NCBI GenBank assembly: GCA_029204225.1
Contig: CM055093.1
Location: 6,643,815-6,707,814 of the forward strand
Length of the DNA stretch: 64,000 bases
Direction of reading: 5' to 3'
Source: Diphasiastrum complanatum
Taxonomy: Eukaryota > Streptophyta > Lycopodiopsida > Lycopodiales > Lycopodiaceae
The notes under the pieces were generated by a model that was given only the letters and a program-made list of their open reading frames with translations, was not told where the DNA came from and searched no databases. This document shows, one piece after another, positions 42,299-54,959 of this stretch. The first letter of the stretch is position 1. Each line of letters starts with the position of its first letter. The translations under genes and the position numbers were made by a program.

Positions 42299-45200
42299 AT
42301 GCTTGATGCAGGAGCAAAAGATAGAATGAATCATGATGGGCATACGGATCCAGGAGAGGGGTTAAAGGAGTCCTCAAGTTTGGTCTCAAAAGGGAGTGAG
42401 GGTATTACGAGAGGATTGCAATCCTCAGGAGATCGATTGCATTCTTTGAAAGTTCCACAGGCAGTGGTTGCGTTTGCCCAAGCCGCAGCTAAAGCAAATG
42501 GTGAGTCAATGCTTTATAGAATCCTTCTTGCCTTTCCAATGTGCATATTTGAAGCTTCGCTATTTTATGCAACAAATTGTAAACAGTTTTTGAATAACTG
42601 TTACCAGGTTTTTTGTCAGATCTACCAGGATGGCCCTTGCTATCACCTTCACTTCAGATGCAAAAGTGTGACAAGTGTTCCAGGGAATTCTGTTCGCCGC
42701 TTAATCACCGTAGGCATGTCCGAATCCATCGTCGATCGCTTAATGCAGACAAGGTAAGAATTGACATCTAATATCTTTGGACCTCATAGTCAGATCAAGC
42801 TAGGCTTGTGATTAAGTAGTTATTATATAGTTGTTGAAAGGTAAAACGTCATGGAGCTTTTCAGTAATTGTTGCACAAGCTGATTTAAAATTTTCAGGTG
42901 ATGGAATTTGTAGACGGTCTCCCAAGTTATCCCCGTACTCTGAGAGCTTTTTTAACATAGAACCTGTGTTTGTATGTCTAGCATTGGAACTGATTTTTCA
43001 CCCTTCTTGCTTTATCAACTTGATAGGACTTGAGTAAAGAGAGATCTAAAGTGGCTGCATATTGGAACAAGGTTAGTTTCAAGATGGTCGACAATTTGGG
43101 AATCTATCCATTTAATTACCTGTAAAGTGCCTTTTTGAAAATCTGAGGGGATATTGGCAACTTGTTACAGAACACTATGCTTGAATTTTTGGTTGTCTGC
43201 TGATTTGAAGTTTGTATAATTGCTAACTGCCCTCTAATTCATTTTTGCAGCTCACTTCTGAGGAAGCAAGCAATATAATTTCGATTAAGAATATTATGAT
43301 AGAGGTAATTTCTGCTCCTTTTAAGAAACAACAGATCACTTTTTTTTTTGCCTATTTGAGAATTGTACACAGTTTGAAACTTCAGCATCAAAGAGTCTTT
43401 GCTGTTTTATTGGATATGGCATAAAGCACTAGAAAATGTGTTATAAGAGGCCTTGGAATGTGTTTTTGGTCAGCTTGGAAGCTCTCTTTTTATGTATGCT
43501 GTTTATTTTCTTTATCTGTCTCTATTTGCAGCTATAAGATGAATTTTATGTAGAAGCTTTGTAAGGTTATTCATCTATGTGAAACGAAACTCTGTCAATC
43601 ACTTTTAGAATCTGTATCTGTGGAATGTCATTTTTTGGCCATTATTTTAACAAAAACTTGGTTTGCTGTTTTAGCACCAAACACTTATTTTTCTGGTCTG
43701 AAATTTTGATGATTCTTATAATAGGTCTCCTTTACTCACAAAAATGCCGCTGTGAATCTTGTACTCATAAATTTCTGCCATTTGGCCGTATTTTGAATTT
43801 GTTTAGGGCATTCGGATTGATAATTTTCGCATAATTTATTAATGAGCTAAAAATTGTCTTCTTTTATAAATCGGGCATTCTGGGTGAATCGGCAAGACAG
43901 ATTTTATCTTGTTGCAACTTTGTTTGTTATAAATTTTGAAGCTTTGTGTCATTTTGTTTTGAGCGTACTCATTTTAGTCATGTTCATGTCCAGATTCGAG
44001 CCTCTCCTTGGAAACCAAGAAGCATTTTAGTCATGTTCATGTCCAGATTCCACATCATCTTAGGGAAGATAAAACCGTTTTCCAGCTGTATCTCCCTCTT
44101 GTATGTGTCTGTATCAGATGCTTGAAATTTGTGCACCTTTTTTGGTCCTTCTATGGATGTAGCAAAGATACTAATGGACACAGACCTACTCTAGTCTACA
44201 TACAAACTAGACAAATGTTGTAAAGACAAGCTTTGGCGATCTTTGTGCACCATGAAATATTACTAATTCAATATTTTTTGAAATCACATTTCTCCCAATC
44301 CGGTGTATAAGAATTTAAAGACTTATTTCCTGGTGGCAGGCTTAGGGGTAAACTCCCATCTCGCCAGTCTCTCAAATGAAAGCACTAGGAATTAGCTCAT
44401 TGGCTATTACACAATCCTCGCTCGATTGCCAAGTATTTCATTCTGATACCTGAGATCTTATTTTGACCTCTTATTGGAGGGCTACCCTCTCTCTGCCCTT
44501 TTAACATGAAGACCTCAGAGGAAAGGTCAGGGAGTCTGGTACTGGAGAGGATGCGTCCCCTCCTCCATTGGTCAAGGAATTAGTGGATTCCAGACATCCT
44601 TGCTAGGCTGGTCGACTGGTGTTTAGTCACGTGATAACCTATACAAGAGAGTTGATAGTTGGTCACCCCTTTTACTTTCTGACTCACAGTCTGAATGTCC
44701 CTCACACTTGCTCACATTTATATTCCTTTTGAACCTCCGCTGCCTCTTTTGTGTTTCTGGTGTTGCTTTTTCTTTTAACCACAAAGCTTACGTTCAATTG
44801 CATATATTGGCTCGTGTTCATTTGGTCACAATTCATGACGCTGCTTGTTCTTATTTACTGTTTCATGTAGGACCTATCTGGCACATCTGCTGTCAGGGCC
44901 TTGGCTTCTTATCTTCAACAACATAGCTTGCCATCATTACCTCAACCGTACTTGAAGGCTGGCACAGCTCTTCTTGTGAGTGTCCATGTTTTGACACTGC
45001 TTTCGAGAAAGTAATGTCTTAGTAATGTATTCTTTTGGATTCATGTAAAGCTAGCTCATTATGACTGTGTCGACATGTTCACCAGGAAATTGTACAGAAT
45101 AAGGCTTCAAGAATTCCTATCCCAGCAGAAGAGTTGATGAGTATACTCGACGATGCAAGTGAGAGAATGTTCTTGTGTGGTGGAACATCTTCGTCAGTGC

Positions 45201-48180
45201 AACGATTTCTCTATCGTGGAGATGCTAGAAAAGTTGGCCTTGAAGATCGGAACTTGGTGGCCTCTTTGGGTTTCCTTGTAGAACACAAAATAGTATGGCT
45301 GCATAAATTTTGTACTTATTGTTCACCGGTGTTTGTTATTATTAATTAAGAAGATTACCCATGCTTTAGACGTTCTACTGCACTGTTGTGATCTTGTTTT
45401 GTTAATTTCTTATTCCTTCAGGTAAAAGCTTGGATGGCTGAAAGAGATGCAGAAGCCTTGCGGTGCCAAAAAGCTCTTGTAGAAGAGGAGGAAGCTGCAC
45501 AGCAGAAGTAATGCTTCTTGTTTGATTGATTTTGCTTCTGGATTAAAGTCATTCTCTAGAAACAATGCTCTAATCTGGCTGCGTGGCCTGTTAAATGGAG
45601 TTTTTTTCTCACTAGTGTCACTTCGACTGAGCAGGCGTGCAAAGCTCATAGAAAGAAAGCGGATGAAGAAAATCAGGCAAAAGGAGGTGAAGGAAAGAGA
45701 GCGCAAGGGCACTGAATGTCAACTCGTTCTTCAAATTCCAGACACAGGGTCCTTGGGTGATGAAGTTGGGAGTCCTAGAACTGTTGAAGAGGATGATTTG
45801 CCTTCTGCATCTGGGTCAAGTTCTTCGTCAGTTGTTTCCTCTGGCCGAGACTTTACTGAAAGCGAATTACCTGATGTAGAGATGAACGAGATCATTCAAC
45901 ATCTAGAAAGGCCTTATTCAAATGGTTTCACAATTTTGGCTGGTGAGGAACATGATGTTGTGTGGGAAAGATATCACTCAAAAGACAATGTCCATTCTTT
46001 GGATGACAAACAGGTATTGTGTAAGCGACTATAGAAGATTCCTACTGTTTAAGAATTTGCATTAGAGGATGTAATCCATGAGGATTTTATATTTTGCAGG
46101 AGTTGGAGTCCGTGGCAAAGACTAATGATGTGACAGAGACCTGTGAAATGGAAGCAGGGGAAAAAGGTGTGACGTTGGAAAGAGGAGATCCTAAAATAGT
46201 AGCTGAGACAAAGCTTCTTAAAGCTACAAGAGAAAGGAAAAAACCTGGCTACACAAATTTATCGTTATCTTTGCAAAAACCAAGGGATGCATATGAGTCC
46301 GAGAGAAGATTCTATCAAGGTGCTTCGCATTTATCATTCAAGCCCGCTCGAAGATCCTATACCAGTTTTGCAAACACTATGAAAGCTAATACAGAAGCTT
46401 CCTTTCATGATATTCCCTACTTTTCTAGGTTGCAGCACTACCGCCGGAGAACTTCAGGAATGCGAAACATGTCAACCGGAAATACCCATGCTGTATGGGC
46501 AAGAAAAGTGCAGAAAAGTACCGGAAGTGAGGAAAGCAAGACTGATGACAAGGAGGAACTATCCATGCAAAAGACAAGTGAAGATGAAGTCTTTGTTCGT
46601 TCAAGCCAAGTTTCATCTCTTGGGGTTCAAGATGCTGTTGAGGATTTACATACTGTAGAGAGCTATGATACTCAAGTTGGCTTTTCCTCAGCAGACGACT
46701 CCATGGAAGGTCTTGAAAGTGCACGAGCGCTGTTAACTGCCACATCAAATTCGACTTCGTCCATTAGGGACGTTCAGTCAGATGATGTACCTTATCTTTT
46801 ACATAGTCTTTACGTGAATACATCGTGCAACGATTCTACTCTGCCTAATACAGGCAATGCAATGATGGGTAAAAAGAATCAAACCAACCCCACTCTCGAT
46901 AGTATGCAAGCTCCGCAACTTTTGAGTGAGCCAGAGATGAAAGGAAAAGAGGTAAATTGCTGCCCTGCTTGTCTTTCTCAACCAACACAAGATGCAATGG
47001 GAAAGGAAATGTCTGGTGGCTTATTGTTGGTTGGATCTTTAAGCGTTCCATTTGGAAATTATGGGTTAGAAACTCACATTCACATGCAAAGACCAGCTAG
47101 AACCGATAAGGATTCTCAATGTCAAATTGCTGCAGCTCCATCTCAAGAGTTGGAGGATGGAGGCATATGTGATAGCCGGCAACAAATCACTTCTTATTTT
47201 CCAGCCTCTAAAGTATTATCAGGGAGTGGAAAGGATGTGCCATCATTTTTACCTGAAAAAGGAGCAGATGCAAAGTTGCAGTCATGCTCAAATCCTAGCC
47301 TAAAGCCTCCGAGGTCTCCACTTAGTGGGGTAGCAATTGGGGGTGAACACACTGGGAAGCAAGGTTCTTGGCTTAATGGTTTTTATAAAGTGCCCACCCT
47401 TAAAGTTTGGAGAGCTATTGGTCGAGTTGGGGAACGTCATGAGGATCTTGTCAGATCTGATGACACAACTGGGGAGTCTTTGGTTGTTAGAAGTCTTTCA
47501 AAGCATGCAAGGACCACTGATGATTTACTTATTGATGAGGCTAGTGATGGCTCATACTCAGCTGAGGTTGACAGCAGTGAAGGATCTGTGGTGCTATATG
47601 TTGGATCCATACCAGATCAGCAACTGGATGACAAGAATGATATTGACACTGCACATTATGCTCTGAAATTTAGGGTGGACGAGTTTTACAGTGGTCCAGA
47701 TCGAGCTGGAGATATGGCTTTCACAACTACAGAGTCATCTGGTGCTGAGCACTACAAGCGTGAATGTGGGAATAGCCAGGATGATTCAGTAAAGGAGTTT
47801 TACACCAAGATTTCCTCATGTGAAAAGTCTGTGCCGCTCAATGCTAGAAAACTGGCTAACTTTTTGTCCGAAAGTAAGTTTTATGGCTTAGGAGCCTTCC
47901 TGCCAAGCAGTTTTTAAAATATCAAATTTGGCTTTGATACATGATCTTTTGCATTCTATTGCCTGATACGTCTGATTTTTTGGCTTCAGGATGGGCTACT
48001 GCTATCGAGGGGATGGACACCATTTCAGCCCCATCTGACGGTGTATCTCCCTCAGATTCTATCAATGTGCACAGTTTTCTAGGGAAACTCCATGAGAAGC
48101 TTCAGAAGTTTCATTTGCAAGAGGGGGACGATGGTTCCAAGGCTGCATTGCGCTCACCAAGTTTTATTGCAACCAACTAA
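42299..48180 (+). CDS. Ten-exon plant C2H2 zinc-finger protein with coiled coil
   Basis: Exons: 42299-42500, 42608-42753, 43027-43071, 43251-43304, 44871-44975, 45086-45292, 45422-45507, 45635-46013, 46100-47873, 47990-48180. All introns are GT-AG and phases agree, giving 3189 bases and 1062 residues. Residues 88-108 form a canonical C2H2 finger. Residues about 109-253 are a conserved region (SKVAAYWNKLTSEEA, IPAEELMSILDDASERMF). Residues about 254-310 form a charged coiled coil (KAWMAERDAEALRCQKAL, EEEEAA, then Lys/Arg-rich). The rest is mostly low complexity, with LANFLSERWATAIEGMD conserved near residue 1000. I recognise the plant family from the order finger, KAWMAERDAEALRCQK and FLxERWxxAI, but know no function. 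A nuclear nucleic-acid role is inferred. Confidence 0.87.
42608..42753 (+). other. Zinc-finger exon of the host gene
   Basis: Spliced in phase 1, this exon reads through CDKCSREFCSPLNHRRHVRI to H108. C88 and C91, then H104 and H108, give CX2CX12HX3H. It is followed by a basic HRRSLNADK. The unspliced frame hides the finger, so the acceptor at 42607/42608 is needed to see it. Confidence 0.85.
43970..44050 (+). repeat. 25-bp SINE tail between 28-bp direct repeats, intron 4
   Basis: A 28-base sequence starting CATTTTAGTCATG and ending CCAGATTC occurs at 43970-43997 and 44023-44050. The 25 bases between (GAGCCTCTCCTTGGAAACC AAGAAG) match 23 of 25 with the last 24-25 bases of the SINE at 31832-31923. 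It looks like an extremely 5'-truncated SINE insertion with a long target duplication. Confidence 0.7.
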
Positions 48181-49100
48181 CGGCAATCTCGTCAAGGTTG
48201 TATCTCAAGCACAATGCCCCCTGGCTGTCGAAATCTCGTATCTCCCAAGGTTGAGGGTGATGTCTGCGACCTTTGGAGGGTTCGAGATGCGGTTTTCATG
48301 CCACATGTGCCACCCATGGTTGTGAACCTGGTCGGAGATGCTGTAAGAGGGAGTACATCTCTACCGGTTGCAAGCCAGGTGTGCAGGATTGAGATTGGGG
48401 CAGGGTGAAAGGTCTGTCTTTGGCACATTTCAAAAGTACCAGTGGACAGAATGTGGTGTGAAGAGAAGTTATGCACCTTTGCTTGACAAATCTGCCCTTC
48501 TCCAGAGCCCAGGTGCTTACGATTGCAATGGATAAGTATGGTGAAAACCTTTCTGTATGGTCAAATCAAGAGTCTGGATATGCTCAATTTAAAAGTGAAG
48601 CCAAAGCTTTATCCTTAGTAGAAGGGCTCACATACATGTTCCAATAGTGGTGAATCCTTTTTCGAGGAAACAGCTGTAAAACTGTGATGCGTGCCTTCAT
48701 GGAGATTCCTGGATGACGACTGCCTACTTTTGTTTGCATCACATGTAACCAGGCAGTGTACGCAAGCAATAGGAGTAATGATTGTATGCTCTGGTTGTGG
48801 GAGAGACTTCTATTGGGATCGGAAAATTGTTCAGATGTACTGGCTGATTGGACTAGGGGAAGGCTTTCTGGATCTCTCTCTGGATCTGTTGTGGTGTAAA
48901 GCTTGAATCATGTGTACCTTCAGGTGAAACAAAGCACATGGTCCAAACAAATTTGAGGTGGTCTACATGGAAAATTTATTATGCCTGCTCATGCCAAATC
49001 TTCTCAAGGCGAAGGTTGAACGTTTGTTGTCTGTAGTTTTGTTCTGTTACTTGGTGAGAATATTTGAAATAGACAGAATAAAACTTAGAATGACGGAATG
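48181..49100 (+). other. Probable 3' UTR of the zinc-finger gene
   Basis: The frame stays open for 75 codons after the TAA, to 48408. No further exon is evident. AATAAA at 49077-49082 is a possible polyadenylation signal. The exact end is unknown. Confidence 0.4.
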
Positions 49101-51050
49101 CTTTTATGCATGATGCAGCTTTTATCAAAAAAAGAGCATTTTTTGTTGATAGTTGTATTTGTAGTTCACATTACGAAGGTGTATTGATGATTAACTGTAG
49201 ACTTGGCTGGAATGGAACTTCCACGACAAACTTTTGCTCTGGAGGTCATTTGTTAGGGGTTTGAAGTTTTGATTTTGACAGTTTTGCTAGTCAAAGTACG
49301 GAGGTAGCATGATAGTAATCAAGGATGCTGGTTATGCCAACATCACTATATACCTATACCTGGGAAGTTTATTTGATACTTGTAAATATTCAAATTTCAT
49401 TTATTAATATGATTGTGTTATTGAATTTGTAACTTTGCCAATAGCAGGCTTTTTGTAGAGTTAGTAAGCTTTATGTTTGCTTTGAGCTGGGATCATTTAT
49501 TTTTGCCGAACAGACCTGTTATCAGCAGTTTTACCATCTGCCCTCAGTTTATCTGGTATCACATAGAGTTTTGCATCTCTCAATTGGACATGTGAGGGTC
49601 TATTTTATGGCATCACAAAATGTGAGGTCATCTTTTGGCTCTTTTTTCCTTAATCTCTAAGTCAAGTTTTTACATCTCCATCTGAAATGTACTGATTTGT
49701 TCTTTATACTAGATGTTGTTTGAGCAAACGCTTTCCCTGTTGGACACCTCAAAATTATGGCTTCTCATGAAAGAAAAACTTAAACTTGTATTGTTTATTT
49801 GATCCATGAATATTTGACCAGGTAATTGCATAGATTTCAGTCGAAAATTTTATTTCTTTAAGCTTTAAGGAATATCTTCTGCATCTGTTAATTCCTGTGT
49901 TTCTTTTAATCTAATGTGCTATAAATCTGTTGTTGGACTTACTATTACCTTGTAAACTCCTCTCAGTTTGACTAAAAAGTCAATTTGAAGTGTTGGTTTG
50001 GAAGCTTTATTTATATTCTTAATATGCGGTTTGCATATTCAAGCATAGAATCGAGGCTGCTGTTCTGATTTTCAGTTTTGTTGACAAACTACTTGCAGAT
50101 TTGTAGACCAAATTAACTTTGTATCTGAAGTGGGACGAATATCTTGTTTGCTTAATTTTAGGGCAGATGAAGGGCTGGGCCATGTCATTTAGTTATCTTT
50201 GATATAACGTCCATCTAGTTGCCAAGTTTACAAAGTCTCTGAAAGCCTATTTCTCTGTTACAAACATAACCATAATGCAAAGAAACATTTGTTTATGGTC
50301 GTGATAGAAGGCATGAGAACGTTGCCAAACCTAACATTGTTTACCCATTTTGAACTAACCCTGTTGGAGGTCAATTGAGGTCCTTCATTGAGTTTATTTT
50401 ACTTACAAAATTGATTGCATCCTGACAATCACAAATTTACCTTTGAAAAATTCCTCTTTGAAGTAGAAATGCTAGTCATTATCGAATCCAATTATTGTAC
50501 ACCTGCAGTATTACAAATATTCATTGCAATAACTATAAGCACAATTTTGCATTGCAAAAGTTAGTGTGAAAAACAAAGTGCTCTACTTTTGTACTCGGTA
50601 AAACATTCAAATTTGTACAAGAGAAAATATTGCAGACAAGTTATAAAGGTCATAATTGTTTCAAAATATGGATGTTTCATAATTGGTATGGAATTCATGA
50701 AGCATAAGTTTGAAAGAGTTCATGACCTGCCAATGTTGGATGGTGAATGAACATATTTTAATTGAAGTCCGTGCAAGAACATGAAGGTTCATTGTGTATA
50801 TCTTAAGTTTGTATTCATTCCTTTTGGCATTGCTATCAAAAGTGAAAGTAGCTTAAATTTCTTGTTCTCCATTGTGTGACTTGATGATGGTGTTTGACAA
50901 TGGCATTAAATATAGCACTTTGCAAAAGTTTATCTTTTGTCGTCATGGAAATTATAGACCTTGGTAATCTCAAAACACCCTGGTGCATTTATTCATAGGA
51001 AAAAGTAGTAGGTACATTGATGAAAAAGATATATACACTTCGAAGGGGAA
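49101..51050. other. Intergenic, no gene recognised
   Basis: About 1.95 kb of AT-rich DNA has no supported coding segment, LTR or terminal repeats. Confidence 0.5.
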
Positions 51051-51141
51051 GTTTAAACAAAAATAGGCTCAAACAAGAGCGAAGCTTGCAGTAAAGCTAA
51101 GATTAATCCAAATCCTGACATTAAAAATAACAGTGCATAAA

Positions 51142-52117
51142 CTATGATGATGTCCGTGGGAGTCTGCCAACTGACTGCAGTAGATCGGAAAAGTGAAGAG
51201 GTGGTGAGTCGGCTAATGAAGGGAGATGAGATGTAGCAGACCCAGCCACTGTCGCCCGTTGCAGAATAGATAGGGCTTGAGCACGTTGCAGGGCAGTGGT
51301 AACACGCTGTTTGAAGGAAGCCACGAGAATAGAACCAGGAAACCTTGACGCTCTGCCGCCTGATGAGAACACATGCGAAGAAAATTCTCAAAGCGTCGAT
51401 GCAAGGTGCCATAAGTCTCAATAGCCAAAGGAAGGAAAGCATCAGTGGGGTGCCTGTCGGAGTAATTTTTTTTCTTCTCTTGTGCTGCGACGCCTGCCGC
51501 TTCTCCTGGTGTGAAGGCAGAGCGAGGCAATAGGTCACCACGCGTGGGATCATCAACAACAACATATGCCAAAGTACGAAGCCCATCCCGAGAGAGGACA
51601 ATGTCAACACGCCTGCGGGAAGAGTGGGACGCGGAAGAAGGAAGGATATGAGACTGCTCTCTGAGGACATGGAATCCTCCATCTCTGGCTATAGCGGCCG
51701 CTGCATCTCTAACAATATCATGCGTAGCTGTGCGCTCACTCCCAGAAGGACAACGGAGGAGGTGGATAGCAAGAGCATCAATAGGGTGACCACAAACACA
51801 CCTGGAGAGACCCAAGACCGAAGGATGAGGAAGCCCCAAGCGAAGACGAAGAGCAGTGGTGAAGATGGCCGAAGACAACCCGAGGCTTTAGACATGGCGA
51901 TCAAACGAGACACAGACAAAAGACGAGCGACAGAAGAAGGAATGTGACCATAGGCGATAAAAGAGCAGACCTGAAAGAGTTGAACAAAGCCACTAGCAGA
52001 GTCCTCAGGTGGAAAGCAATCACGAAGGTGTTCATAGACCAAACCGGAGGGACCACCAACAGCAAGATGAGGACTATGATGGAAGGCACGAGAGAAAGAA
52101 TCACGATGAAGCACCAA
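51142..52117 (-). pseudogene. Non-LTR retroelement remnant, RT core missing
   Basis: The 5' part (52117-51870) reads GGPSGLVYEHLRDCF and SSVARLLSVSRLIAMSKASG, the start of a LINE-type RT. The sequence then jumps near 51865 to the C-terminal part (51878-51213): ALRLRLGLPHPSVLGLSRC, CVCGHPIDALAIHLLRC, SGSERTATHDIVRDA, RRRVDIVLSRDG, DRHPTDAFLPLAIE. It continues after a frameshift near 51370 with FKQRVTTALQRAQALSILQR. The Cys/His cluster followed by a VDIV acidic motif is reminiscent of a C-terminal restriction-like endonuclease region, which is an inference. The RT palm is deleted. The family is common in repeat-rich seed-free plant genomes, as far as I recall. Confidence 0.75.
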
Positions 52118-52142
52118 GTCAACATCAGATGTGCACGAGAAT

Positions 52143-52418
52143 TTATACGGCTGTCCGGAGCTTAGAATCCTTGATCAGCTTGATGGATATGCCGTCATTG
52201 GTCTGCGCAATGGTTTTTCTGTCATGTTGCAAAAACTTCATGAAATATTTGGAATGATAACTGGTTCCTCTGTCGTGAATCGTCTCTCCCAAATTTCGAA
52301 ATCCTATGCGTTGTAAGCATTCTGGGGAGATGTCGATTATGGTATAACTGCCATCCTTGGAGGTGAGCTTGAAGGAATGGAACTCATCTGAAAATGTGGA
52401 ATAGGCCGCTCGGACCAA
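52143..52418 (-). other. Unrecognised minus-strand frame
   Basis: This 91-codon frame includes FSDEFHSFKLTSKDGSYTII and FRNLGETIHDRGTSYHSKYF. I do not recognise it. It lies between the non-LTR remnant and Gypsy5 and may belong to another decayed element. Confidence 0.3.
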
Positions 52419-52562
52419 ACTCTCACTCTGCTGATCAGTGAAATGAGTGAGATCAAAGCCAATATTTGTTAAGAGACCTTTGGCCGAAGATCTTTCGTGG
52501 TAGCAGCCCTCCCGCCTGTCAACAAGGGTCTGAATGCTGGATAGGTACCTAATTATGTAAAG

Positions 52563-54090
52563 AAAAACAGCACCAATACTGCGTGCTCCAGGTTGGACAG
52601 TTGAGTTTCATGTTCACACTGATGCCTCGAAATATGCAATTGGATCAGTTTTGATGCAACCAAGTGACTATAAGAAGGACTATCCAATACGATTAAGCAG
52701 TCAACTTGCAAATCGTATTCAACAACAGAACGTGAAGTGTTAGCCATGATTTTTTCTGTACGAAAATTTCGTCATTACCTCATGGAAACACACTTTTATA
52801 CGGATCACCAGCCATTACTTTACTTGGTAAACAAGACGTGCAATACTGGGCGTATTGTAAGATGGTTACTGTTATTAACTGAATTTGACTTTCAAATTGT
52901 GGTTCGAAAGGGGAAGCAACATTATTTAGCCGATCGCGTTTCGCGAATAGAATCCGCACCAGTTAATAGTGAAATGGATGATGAATTACCAGATGCTGCA
53001 TTATTCTATGTAGAAGCAGTACCTGAGTGGGCTGCGAATATTGTTGCGAGTACCTGATGCTAGGACAACCAAATGACTCTTTGACAAAAGTACAAAAGAT
53101 ACAATTGATTCATAAGGCTCAACCTTATCAATTGATTACAGGACAATAGTCTCGTTGTGGATCAGACAATATTCTACGTAGATGTGTTTTACCGCATGAA
53201 ATACCAGATTTAATCACGTTTTCACATGATGGCATGGGCGGAGGACACTTCTCTAAAGATATTACTGTTCGCAAACTTTTGCAATCAAGTTGTCGGTGGC
53301 CTACGCTTCATAAATACACAAAAAATTATATTCAGACATGTGATGTTTGCCAGCGAGCACGACAGCCTACTAGACAGAACTATGAACCCTTGCATCCGGT
53401 TTTATCGCAAGTGCCATTTGAAAAATAAGGGCTGGATTATGTTGGTCCATGCCGCATGATGATTTCAGGCCCTATACATTATCGTAGCAACTGATTATAT
53501 GACCAAGTGGGTTGAAGCCAAAGCTGTCAAAGTTGTTGATGCGAAATCTATGACCAAGTTTCTCTATAGCAATATTATTATCAGATTTGGATGTCCGATC
53601 GAGATTGTCAGTGACCGAGGTACACACTTTGTTAATCAAACGATAAAGTATTTACTAAAAGATTTTTTTGTGATACACAGATTTAGTATTCCTTATTATC
53701 CTAGAGAGAATGGCCAAGCTAAATCTTCCAATAAGATTTTCTGCACTATTATGACAAAAACAGCTGAAGCGAGTCGATCTGATTGGGAACATAAACTGCA
53801 TGCAACATTATGGGCATTCAGAATCGCTTACAAAAATAGTACAAATCAAACACCCTTTCAACTGGTTTATGGTCAAGATGCTATCATGTTGTTTGAATTT
53901 TTAATACCATCTTTACGCATAGCGACAACAGAACGGTTAAATGATGATAAGTCTTTACAATTACGTCATGAAGCGTTGCACAAATTGTGTGAAACAAGAT
54001 TGATGGCAGTTCATGCATTAGCAACAAAGAAAGCCCATCGTAAGGCATGGCACGATCGTTGATTACACAAAAAGGATCTGAAAGCAGGAG
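52563..54090 (+). mobile_element. Gypsy5: RNase H and integrase remnant
   Basis: RNase H starts at about 52590 (FHVHTDASKYAIGSVLMQ) and continues, after a frameshift near 52730, with KFRHYLMETHFYTDHQPLLY and VRKGKQHYLADRVSRI. Integrase follows: GGGHFSKDITVRKLLQS and CDVCQRARQPTRQNYEPLHP near 53234-53400, then TKWVEAKAVKVVDAKSM, VSDRGTHFVNQTIKYLL and ENGQAKSSNK, where the third catalytic Glu is replaced by Lys. The end at about 54060 is a stop after KAWHDR. It is related to Gypsy1 and truncated on both sides. Confidence 0.88.
53499..54062 (+). pseudogene. Gypsy5 integrase catalytic part
   Basis: This 187-codon open segment aligns with Gypsy1 integrase. The second Asp (VSDRGTHF) is present. 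The third catalytic residue, in GQAESSN of Gypsy1, reads GQAKSSN here, a Glu-to-Lys (G-to-A) change that would abolish activity. The first Asp lies upstream in a broken frame (LDYVGPCRMM). Confidence 0.85.
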
Positions 54091-54959
54091 AATGTGGACC
54101 TCTGAGGACCCTGTTGTTGCATCCTCCACTGGTATTGTCGTGCAACAGATTGTATTCTTGGATTGTAGATATTGATTATCATGATTGTTGATGTTGCAAA
54201 AGATACAAAACCTTTGGGCTATCTGTCTATTCTATGGGCATTCATTCACCATGTGATTTTGTTGGCATGTGGGACACCAAACATTATCACGCTTGGGAAA
54301 TTGGTTGACAATAAGCCCTTGTGGTGTGGTATTTTTCAACTTCTATTCAAAATCTTTGGATATCTTATCCATTTGTGTCTGGTGGGTTTTATTCATGGTT
54401 TCAAGTTGGGGATGGCTAGTTGATGGTTCCTGATCTCCAAGTGAACTTTCTTCCTCTCTCGAAATCCTAGATCTTGTCTTTCCATATGATCTTAGTTGCA
54501 TCCAAACAAACGATCTTGTCTAAGTTCGTAGCTTGAGAACGTACCTTGTTTGGGGATGTAACAAGGTTTTTTCAATTTGGGGATCCAAGATTGAAAAAAC
54601 CTTGTTACATCCCAAAAAGTGAAGACAATTCTGGGAATGTAGCTGGGTGAAAACAAAAAGTGTGATGGTGGAAGATGGGGTGAGATTTTTAGATCCCCTC
54701 TTTGACCAATGATGCCCAAACATGTGGGTGTCTTGGCTCTCCTGATTCAAATTAGCTTGATCACAAGTAGGGGCTATTTATAACTAAGAGATTAGGTCGT
54801 CAATTGCGATTGCCAATTGGCTGGTGATCAATTGGCATCCATCCGATCCTTTTCATTGATTGCTGATAAGTGGTGAAATTTGCTGTAAATGTTCTGTCTG
54901 CATAAATGAACCAAAATTGTAGCTTTGTAGAAATGAACTAGAACAACCACAGGCGGCAC
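54091..54959. other. No gene; contains a strong hairpin
   Basis: Short frames lack family signatures. The hairpin at 54553-54613 is the only notable structure. Confidence 0.5.
54553..54613. repeat. 24-bp perfect inverted repeat with 13-base spacer
   Basis: The left arm at 54553-54576 (GGGATGTAAC...TTCAAT) is exactly complementary to the right arm at 54590-54613 (ATTGAA...GTTACATCCC). Within the spacer TTGG can pair with CCAA, so the stem may extend to about 28 pairs around a four-base loop GGAT. Confidence 0.95.

Noticed and set aside
44385-44460. tRNA gene or SINE in intron 4 near TAGCTCATTGG
   Set aside because: An A-box-like sequence is present but no B box at proper spacing, no acceptor-stem pairing and no flanking duplication.
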